In this document: positions 1-4,219 of the stretch, one piece after another
Layout: each line of letters begins with the position of its first letter
Numbering within the stretch: the stretch's first letter is position 1
DNA from: an uncultured Hyphomicrobiales bacterium
Lineage (GTDB): Bacteria; Pseudomonadota; Alphaproteobacteria; Rhizobiales; Rhizobiaceae
Length of the DNA: 8,928 nt
Assembly (NCBI GenBank): GCA_943908365.1
Contig: CALTTH010000140.1
Location: forward strand, 1-8,928
Direction: 5' to 3'
Position numbers and translations under genes: made by a program
Notes under the pieces: model-generated
Database searches by the model: none
What the model saw: only the letters and a program-made list of their open reading frames with translations
Told to the model about the DNA's origin: nothing

Positions 1-344
1 TGTCACTCGCCACGGCAGTTGCCGCAGGCGAGCTGGATCTGATCGAACTCAGCCAGCTGGAACCAATCGTCGCGATGCAACGATTGACGGCCCTGAAAGG
101 CATCGGTCCTTGGACGGCGGAGGTCTATCTGATGTTCTGCGGCGGGCACGTCGATATCTTCCCCGCGGGCGATGTGGCACTTCAGGCCGCCGTGATGCAC
201 GCCTTCGCGCTGGACGTCCGTCCGAGCCGAAACGATCTTGCCGAAAGGGCGCTTTTCTGGTCGCCGTGGCAGTCAGTCGCCGCGCGCATTTTCTGGGCCT
301 ATTACGCCGCGATCACCCGGCGCGATGCGCTACCGATTGCCTGA
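1..344 (+). CDS. alkA: DNA-3-methyladenine glycosylase II (AlkA-like), 3' part
   Basis: The reading frame is open from base 3 to the TGA at 342-344, about 113 residues, and its start lies outside the window. The product carries the end of a helix-hairpin-helix/GPD fold: LKGIGPWTAE is the HhH hairpin that grips the DNA backbone, followed by a Gly-rich turn and the segment FPAGDVAL, whose Asp matches the catalytic Asp of HhH-GPD glycosylases. The C-terminal stretch with WSPWQSVAARIFWAYY is typical of the AlkA branch. Family enzymes remove alkylated bases such as 3-methyladenine from DNA in the cytoplasm, starting base excision repair. No Cys-rich iron-sulfur loop follows the GPD region, which argues against an EndoIII or MutY type. 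The exact subfamily cannot be fixed without the N-terminal half. Confidence 0.9.
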   Translation, partial: SLATAVAAGELDLIELSQLEPIVAMQRLTALKGIGPWTAEVYLMFCGGHVDIFPAGDVALQAAVMHAFALDVRPSRNDLAERALFWSPWQSVAARIFWAYYAAITRRDALPIA

Positions 345-378
345 AATCCGCCTTTCTTTCCGCGCTTCATTTAGAGGC

Positions 379-408
379 TTCACAATCCTGTAACAACAGA
401 CCTAATAT
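379..408 (+). promoter_or_regulatory. Candidate sigma70-type promoter for the HNH gene
   Basis: TTCACA (379-384, five of six matches to TTGACA) and TAATAT (403-408, with the key A2 and T6) are separated by 18 bp. They lie in the 99-bp gap between the glycosylase stop and the HNH gene, in a locally AT-richer stretch. A start near 415 would give a leader of about 30 nt. This is pattern-based only. Confidence 0.5.
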
Positions 409-443
409 ACAGATGTAGATGCAGAATCGCTCAGGAGACGCCC

Positions 444-1001
444 TTGACGATTGCAGTTTCACCACAGGCCCTGCCGGCGCTCGTCCTGAACGCAGACTAC
501 AGGCCACTGAGTTATTATCCCTTGTCGCTCTGGTCCTGGCAGGACGCGATCAAGGCAGTCTTCCTCGACCGTGTGAACATCATCGCGGAGTATGACCACG
601 CGGTGTGCTCTCCCAGTTTTTCGATGCGACTGCCAAGCGTCGTCAGCCTCAAGACCTATGTCCAGCCAACGCGAAACCCCGCTTTCACCCGCTTCAACGT
701 GTTCCTTCGCGACAAGTTCGAGTGCCAGTATTGCGGATCTCGCGACGACCTGACCTTCGACCACGTCATCCCCCGCGCCCATGGCGGAGAGACGACGTGG
801 CACAATGTTGTCGCGGCCTGCTCTCCGTGCAACCTGAAAAAGGGCAGCAAGTTGCCTAAGCAGGCCGGCATGTTCCCCCATCAGCATCCCTACCAGCCGA
901 CGGTTCAGGACCTGCACAACAACGGACGGTCTTTCCCGCCGAACTACCTGCACGAAAGCTGGATGGACTATCTCTACTGGGACACCGAATTGCAGCCCTG
1001 A
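444..1001 (+). CDS. HNH endonuclease family protein
   Basis: The product has 185 residues. A zinc-stabilised HNH (beta-beta-alpha metal) nuclease core spans about 90-133: C94-x2-C97, then D106-H107 (the DH of the HNH motif), H120-N121 in the second strand/helix, and C126-x2-C129, followed by the N/K-rich tail usual for this fold. The N-terminal 85 residues (LVLNADYRPLS near 13-23) are characteristic of a stand-alone HNH protein widespread in alphaproteobacteria and cyanobacteria, whose cellular role is not established. Family knowledge suggests metal-dependent DNA cleavage or nicking. I chose the TTG at 444 because AGGAG lies at 433-437, six bases upstream, and the conserved N-terminus begins soon after. 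There is no restriction-modification or phage neighbour, so a housekeeping role is more likely than defence. It converges with dsbB, with 26 bp between the stops. Confidence 0.9.
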   Translation: MTIAVSPQALPALVLNADYRPLSYYPLSLWSWQDAIKAVFLDRVNIIAEYDHAVCSPSFSMRLPSVVSLKTYVQPTRNPAFTRFNVFLRDKFECQYCGSRDDLTFDHVIPRAHGGETTWHNVVAACSPCNLKKGSKLPKQAGMFPHQHPYQPTVQDLHNNGRSFPPNYLHESWMDYLYWDTELQP

Positions 1002-1027
1002 CGTTTTCAGGACTGCATCCTTCCCTA

Positions 1028-1543
1028 TCAGACGCTTTTACGGCTCGCACCCCAAAACGCGATACCGGCAAGCACTGCGCTTGCGATCACGTTCCAGCCC
1101 GCGAAGGAAAGCCCCAGAACTCGAAGTGCTGCCTCATTGCAGGATGGCGCCTTGATGGCATTGAGATCATTCAAGAGATTGCCGGCATTGGTGGTGATGG
1201 AGGGTGCGCCGGTGGCACAGGTCGTAGGACCCGGCCAAAAACCCCATTCAACACCCGAATGATAGACGCCAAGCCCAAGACCGATCAGCATGGCAACACC
1301 AATCAGAACGAGCAGGACTCGCGTTAGCGCCACCGGCAGCTTAAAGACACTGGCGATAATGGCCAGGATACCCATCGGAATGGCGTAATAGTAAGGATCA
1401 CGCTGCAGCAGACACAGCGCGCAGGGCGTGTAACCACCGATATGCTGGAAACCGAGCGCCGACCCGACTGTAAAGATCATGCCCACGGTGACGAGCGCCG
1501 CCGAAACAGCGCGGCTTTTTTCTGCTGAGGCTAGATAGGTCAT
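1028..1543 (-). CDS. dsbB: Disulfide bond formation protein B (DsbB-like)
   Basis: The product is a 171-residue inner-membrane protein with four hydrophobic segments (about 13-32, 54-68, 72-92 and 148-165). DsbB reoxidises the periplasmic thiol oxidase DsbA and passes electrons to quinone. The first periplasmic loop has the redox pair C41-A-L-C44, followed by LLQR with Arg48 at the position linked to quinone binding. The second loop has C109 and C135, the expected second redox pair, spaced by 25 residues. The frame stays open to a TTG at 1558, but I place the start at the ATG at 1543: on the coding strand GAAGGA (plus-strand 1549-1554) sits 5 nt before it, while the TTG has no comparable site. 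There is no dsbA partner in the window. The assignment to DsbB rather than a DsbI-type paralogue is likely but not certain. Confidence 0.93.
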   Translation of the reverse strand: MTYLASAEKSRAVSAALVTVGMIFTVGSALGFQHIGGYTPCALCLLQRDPYYYAIPMGILAIIASVFKLPVALTRVLLVLIGVAMLIGLGLGVYHSGVEWGFWPGPTTCATGAPSITTNAGNLLNDLNAIKAPSCNEAALRVLGLSFAGWNVIASAVLAGIAFWGASRKSV

Positions 1544-1623
1544 GATCGTCCTTCGCAACGTCGGGGAATTTTGAAGACACCTGAACGGGTGGAAAATATG
1601 GCGGGATCATCATCGCTCTAATC

Positions 1624-1640
1624 CAGTCCGCGCCGGACTG
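1624..1640. repeat. Perfect 7-bp inverted repeat (CAGTCCG-CGC-CGGACTG)
   Basis: The arms 1624-1630 and 1634-1640 are exactly complementary around a 3-nt centre. Neither side is followed by a T-run, so it is not a classical terminator. It lies about 85 bp upstream of the dsbB start, where it could be an operator or the base of a stem-loop in a leader transcript. Its function is unknown. Confidence 0.5.
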
Positions 1641-1712
1641 CAATCCTCAGAGCCGCCCAGTTTGAGATGGCAAAACAAAGTTTCGTGAAACACATTTTTC
1701 AGCAAAAACAGG

Positions 1713-1740
1713 TTGACCAAAGACCCGCGGTTCGTATAGT
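1713..1740 (+). promoter_or_regulatory. Strong sigma70-type promoter facing the tRNA-Leu pieces
   Basis: TTGACC (1713-1718) and TATAGT (1735-1740) each match the consensus at five of six positions and are 16 bp apart. This is the best sigma70-like promoter in the window. The predicted start near 1747 lies about 25 nt before the tRNA-Leu 5' half at 1773, the usual geometry for a stable-RNA promoter. Because the intact tRNA-Leu at 1968 has no comparable promoter directly upstream, this one may drive both through a common transcript. Confidence 0.7.
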
Positions 1741-1772
1741 CCGCCGCATACCAAGCGACACGCTTCGGAGTT

Positions 1773-1811
1773 GCCCCTTTGGCGGAATTGGTAGACGCGC
1801 CTGACTCAAAA
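1773..1811 (+). pseudogene. tRNA-Leu 5' half, truncated after the anticodon loop
   Basis: Bases 1773-1811 align without gaps to the first 39 bases of the intact tRNA-Leu at 1968. The 19-base block TGGCGGAATTGGTAGACGC (1780-1798), which covers positions 8-9 and the D-arm, is identical. The acceptor 5' strand (GCCCCTT) and the anticodon stem (CCTGA) differ, so this derives from another tRNA-Leu gene rather than from a copy of its neighbour. The anticodon position reads CAA (1807-1809). The expected 3' anticodon strand TCAGG is absent: AGGGA follows. There is no variable arm, T-arm or matching acceptor strand after it, so it cannot make a tRNA. The break exactly at the end of the anticodon loop, a known crossover zone for tyrosine integrases, suggests an old integration or deletion scar. 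Confidence 0.75.
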
Positions 1812-1831
1812 AGGGATTTGTCTACCAATCC
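1784..1831 (+). repeat. Fold-back of the tRNA-Leu D-arm (12-bp inverted repeat, one bulge)
   Basis: ATTGGTAGAC (1787-1796), part of the tRNA D-arm, is exactly complementary to GTCTACCAAT (1820-1829). With A1786 bulged, GG (1784-1785) also pairs with CC (1830-1831). The loop is 23 nt and contains the CAA anticodon-like triplet. The 3' arm is therefore an antisense copy of the leucine D-arm sequence, and it also matches the intact tRNA at 1968. Confidence 0.75.
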
Positions 1832-1918
1832 ACAGAAAATCACGGTGAAGTGAAAGCGTCGTGTTTTCAACGGACTGGCGGTATGGAAGTGAAGTGAGAG
1901 GTTTCCGTCGAAATGGCG

Positions 1919-1947
1919 CTAGGGGTCGGCTAGGAGCCGAGACCTAG
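1919..1947 (+). repeat. Strong imperfect hairpin 20 nt upstream of tRNA-Leu
   Basis: The strands 1919-1931 and 1935-1947 pair at 11 of 13 positions: five pairs, a 2x2 internal mismatch (G1924/A1942 and G1925/G1941), six pairs, and a 3-nt AGG loop. No T-run follows, so it is not an intrinsic terminator. It occupies the place where the promoter of the tRNA at 1968 would be expected. It may be a processing structure in a longer precursor or part of a small RNA. Confidence 0.6.
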
Positions 1948-1967
1948 AGTAAGATCGGCGGCAAAGT

Positions 1968-2054
1968 GCGGGCGTGGCGGAATTGGTAGACGCAGCGGAT
2001 TCAAAATCCGCCGTCCTTACGGATATGTCGGTTCGAGTCCGACCGCCCGCACCA
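1968..2054 (+). tRNA. tRNA-Leu (anticodon CAA)
   Basis: A full cloverleaf can be drawn. The acceptor stem is GCGGGCG (1968-1974) with CGCCCGC (2044-2050). A leucine-type D-arm is followed by the anticodon stem GCGGA (1995-1999) with TCCGC (2007-2011). The 7-base loop has anticodon CAA at 2002-2004, which reads codon UUG. A long class II variable arm has a 4-pair stem (2013-2016 with 2021-2024). The T-arm is GTCGG/CCGAC around TTCGAGT (2027-2043). The discriminator A2051, a leucine identity element, is followed by an encoded CCA (2052-2054). No terminator is evident downstream. Confidence 0.97.
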
Positions 2055-2347
2055 TTGTCTCATTCACTGCAAAAGGCGCTTCTTGATAACGCGAAGTTCG
2101 CACTACCTGTCGAAGGACTTCACCAGATCATCGACGGCCTTCTCCTGCGAAAGGGACGCGGGGAGTGCAGCGAGACACAAGGGGCTTGGACCGTCGCACA
2201 ATGCGTGGTCAGGATCGGGATGGGCTTCAAGGAATAGTCCAGCCAGCGACAAGGCCATTGCCGAACGGACGAGTGAAGCCGGTGGCGCGTGTAAAAGACT
2301 TCGGGGTATCGCCCTCAATGGCTTCCCGGCGCTTCATCGCGTAGCAT
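2055..2347. other. Non-coding or decayed stretch between tRNA-Leu and the monooxygenase gene
   Basis: No convincing gene is visible. On the minus strand one frame (2103-2333) could encode up to about 76 residues and ends in a helical-looking tail (SQEKAVDDLVKSF), but its only early start is a TTG without a ribosome site. A second minus frame starts at the ATG at 2337 and ends at 2227 (36 residues, beginning MKRREAIEGDTPKSF). They overlap in different frames and could be two parts of one frameshifted gene reading downstream of the monooxygenase. Neither is recognised. Plus-strand frames here are Ser/Arg-rich and look like shadows. Confidence 0.45.
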
Positions 2348-3610
2348 CTACCTAGCCGGGGCTCTCAATGAACACGTCCAATCGACGAGCCGCGTGCGCA
2401 CATGTTCCGGTCGGAAGCCGATCCCAATGAGGCGGCCGGTCAGCCGCGGCAGTAGGTGTGACTGGGCAATCAGGCGCATGAAAAGCGGAGGTCTTCGAAT
2501 TTGCGTGTTGCCCGCTTCACCGGCACGCTTCCGGCTGCGCATCATCAATTGCAGTTTCTGGGTTGCCTTGGTCGGGAAGTTGCGACGGCGCTGTACGGCT
2601 TCGAGCATGCGCGTTTGCAGCCGCCCCTCGCGAAGAGCCTCCGCCAGCGTGTTGGCGGTGGCGATCGCGTCCTGGATCGCGAGATTCACACCGACCCCGC
2701 CAATGGGCGACATGGCATGGGCCGCGTCCCCAATGCAAAGCACGCCGGGTTTCCACCACGACTTGAGACGGTCGATGCGAACACTGAGCAGATGGATGTC
2801 ATCCCAGGAACGGATTTCTTCAAATCGATCCGCCGACAATGGTGCTACGTCGGCAATCCTGGCGCGAAGCGCCTCAAGCCCTTGCTCTTTCAGCGAATCA
2901 ACGGTTCCCTTCGTGATTACATAACCGCATTGCCAGTAAACGCCACGATCGATCAAGACCAGCCCTTGGCTCGGACCGGCGTGGCCCATTGCCTGCTGCG
3001 GATCGCCTGCTTTTTTGGAGATCTTCATCCAGAGAATGTCGGTAGCGATACCGAAGCTCTGAACCTCAAGTCCAGCCGCCTTGCGGATGATCGAATTGCG
3101 TCCGTCCGCCCCGATGACGAGAGCGGCTTCCATGGCGAGTTCACGTTCGCCCTGGCGAGCATTCAGGCCGACAACCCGGCAATTGTCCCAACGGAGCGAA
3201 GTTGCCTCAGTGGACATGATCAACCGAAAGCGCGGAAACTCGCCTGCCTTTCGCGCAAGAAAATTCAGGAAGTCCCATTGCGGCATGAAGGCGATGAACT
3301 TAGCGCGCGTCGGTAGTCTGGAGAAATCGGCGATCGTGGCCTTGCGGCCGGCGATCTCAGCGTGGAGATGGTAGGCTCTCTGATGGGGGAGAGAAAGAAG
3401 CTCATCGAGCAAGCCAAGCTCATGAATCGCTTCGAGGGTCGATGGATGGATGGTGTCCCCGCGAAAATCGCGCAGAAAGTCTTGATGTTTTTCGATGACC
3501 GTAACATCGACGCCCGAGCGGGCCAGCAAGAGCCCGAGCATCAGGCCCGCCGGTCCCGCACCGACCACGACGCAGCTCTGGCTCCTTTTCACATGGGAAT
3601 AGTATCTCAA
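2348..3610 (-). CDS. Class A FAD-dependent monooxygenase (aromatic hydroxylase type)
   Basis: The 420-residue cytoplasmic flavoprotein belongs to the PHBH/UbiH-like group (PF01494). The N-terminal Rossmann motif GAGPAG is at 17-22, with the ribose-binding acidic E40 after the second strand. The family's RGD-containing segment is at 50-52. The DG motif GADGRNS (167-173) contacts both FAD and NAD(P)H. The GD motif GDAAH (294-298), followed by P302, binds the FAD ribityl/phosphate. Such enzymes insert one oxygen into aromatic or other cyclic substrates; some inactivate antibiotics. The length is near the compact family members, and no extra C-terminal thioredoxin-like domain is present. The TTG start is supported by AAGGA nine bases upstream; an overlapping ATG is out of frame and runs straight into TGA. 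It lies 23 bp behind merR on the same strand, so co-transcription is likely. The substrate is unknown. Confidence 0.9.
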   Translation of the reverse strand: MRYYSHVKRSQSCVVVGAGPAGLMLGLLLARSGVDVTVIEKHQDFLRDFRGDTIHPSTLEAIHELGLLDELLSLPHQRAYHLHAEIAGRKATIADFSRLPTRAKFIAFMPQWDFLNFLARKAGEFPRFRLIMSTEATSLRWDNCRVVGLNARQGERELAMEAALVIGADGRNSIIRKAAGLEVQSFGIATDILWMKISKKAGDPQQAMGHAGPSQGLVLIDRGVYWQCGYVITKGTVDSLKEQGLEALRARIADVAPLSADRFEEIRSWDDIHLLSVRIDRLKSWWKPGVLCIGDAAHAMSPIGGVGVNLAIQDAIATANTLAEALREGRLQTRMLEAVQRRRNFPTKATQKLQLMMRSRKRAGEAGNTQIRRPPLFMRLIAQSHLLPRLTGRLIGIGFRPEHVRTRLVDWTCSLRAPAR

Positions 3611-3633
3611 CGTCGTCGGTCCTTGGGATGAGG

Positions 3634-4083
3634 CTAGTGAATCGATTCGCGGCCTTTGCTTGAAGTTTTCACCTCAGCATCGCCATCGCGGCTGGTGTCT
3701 TTCAAGGGCAAAATATCGAGCGGGATCAGATCCCCGTCATTCTCGCTTTCGGCAACGAGCTGGATCATCTTTTCGAGTGTTTCCAGTTGAGCGATTTTTT
3801 CCTCGACCGCAGCGAGTTGCTCCTTTGCGATGCGGAGCGCTTCGGCCGGACTTGAGAACGAGACGTCGGCAAGTCGAAACAGGTCCTTGATCGCCTCGAT
3901 GCTGAAGCCGAGATCGCGGGCGCGGCGGATGAAGAGAAGGCGATGGACCGCGCCGTGGTCATAGCGTCGCTGGTTTCCCTTGCTCCGCAAGCGCTCGCGC
4001 AGCAACCCAATCTGCTCGTAGTAGCGGATCGTCGGAATTTTGACGCCGGTGAGCTGAGAGAGTTCGCCGATGCCGATATCCAT
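3634..4083 (-). CDS. MerR-family transcriptional regulator
   Basis: The product has 149 residues. The winged helix-turn-helix covers about 4-70: IGELSQLTGVKIPTIRYYE (5-23) is the DNA-reading helix pair, NQRRY (37-41) the wing, and LGFSIEAIKDLF (58-69) the second HTH-like element. The dimer coiled coil covers about 83-112. The protein has no cysteine, so the metal-binding sites of MerR, CueR or ZntR and the SoxR iron-sulfur cluster are absent; an organic or stress signal is more likely. GGAAGGGA lies 8 nt before the ATG. The gene follows the RND transporter by 136 bp and precedes the monooxygenase. A MerR-type promoter upstream of the pump genes (8712-8742) is the obvious target. MerR proteins typically untwist an overlong spacer to activate transcription. 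The C-terminal tail after 125 is charged and probably disordered. Confidence 0.93.
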   Translation of the reverse strand: MDIGIGELSQLTGVKIPTIRYYEQIGLLRERLRSKGNQRRYDHGAVHRLLFIRRARDLGFSIEAIKDLFRLADVSFSSPAEALRIAKEQLAAVEEKIAQLETLEKMIQLVAESENDGDLIPLDILPLKDTSRDGDAEVKTSSKGRESIH

Positions 4084-4158
4084 GTTTGAAGTCCCTTCCG
4101 GATAGCCGCGTGTTTATGATTTGCTGCGTGTTCGATCGCTGAGGCCCTGACGGCCCGA

Positions 4159-4201
4159 CCGCGCCGGGGTGCGGCAGCAGCCATGGGCCGCCCCGGCGTG
4201 G
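4159..4201 (-). other. GC-rich hairpin between the RND gene and merR
   Basis: CGCCGGGG (4162-4169) pairs perfectly with CCCCGGCG (4191-4198). The stem continues outward through a G-T wobble (4161/4199) and two C-G pairs (4160/4200, 4159/4201), 11 pairs in all. It lies just past the RND stop codon, so it could slow or end pump transcription or protect the message end. No T-run follows on the minus strand, so a standard intrinsic terminator is not supported, and read-through into merR is possible. Confidence 0.5.
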
Positions 4202-4219
4202 AATTGTGTGTCGGCCTGC

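Larger units (their letters stand above)
1544..1772. other. Non-coding stretch upstream of dsbB and the tRNA region
   Basis: Open frames here are short and lack protein-like composition or ribosome sites. The stretch must carry the dsbB promoter on the minus strand, but I see no convincing -35/-10 pair for it. Visible contents are the dsbB ribosome site (1549-1554), a GC-rich perfect hairpin (1624-1640), a TTTTTCAGCAAAAA near-palindrome (1695-1708), and a strong plus-strand promoter (1713-1740) facing the tRNA pieces. AT content is higher than in the flanking genes. Confidence 0.6.

Noticed and set aside
459..953. Minus-strand ORF of 164 residues opposite the HNH gene
   Set aside because: The plus strand carries clear HNH motifs and a good ribosome site; the opposite frame is a shadow.
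1610..1870. Minus-strand ORF of 86 residues across the truncated tRNA
   Set aside because: It runs through the promoter and tRNA remnant, has no ribosome site and shows no family character.
1773..2054. tRNA-Leu interrupted by a group I intron (as in some bacterial tRNA genes)
   Set aside because: The 3' exon is missing: the only T-arm and acceptor strand downstream belong to the separate intact tRNA and do not pair with GCCCCTT. No convincing P1 pairing or P7/P3 core was found.
2179..2185. AAGGGGC as the missing acceptor strand of the truncated tRNA
   Set aside because: It is complementary to GCCCCTT, but no T-arm precedes it and no CCA follows. A 7-base match in this space is likely chance.
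1974..2237. Plus-strand ORF beginning MAELVDAADSKSAV
   Set aside because: It is the translation of the tRNA-Leu gene itself, a well-known false ORF. The part after the tRNA has no protein-like character.
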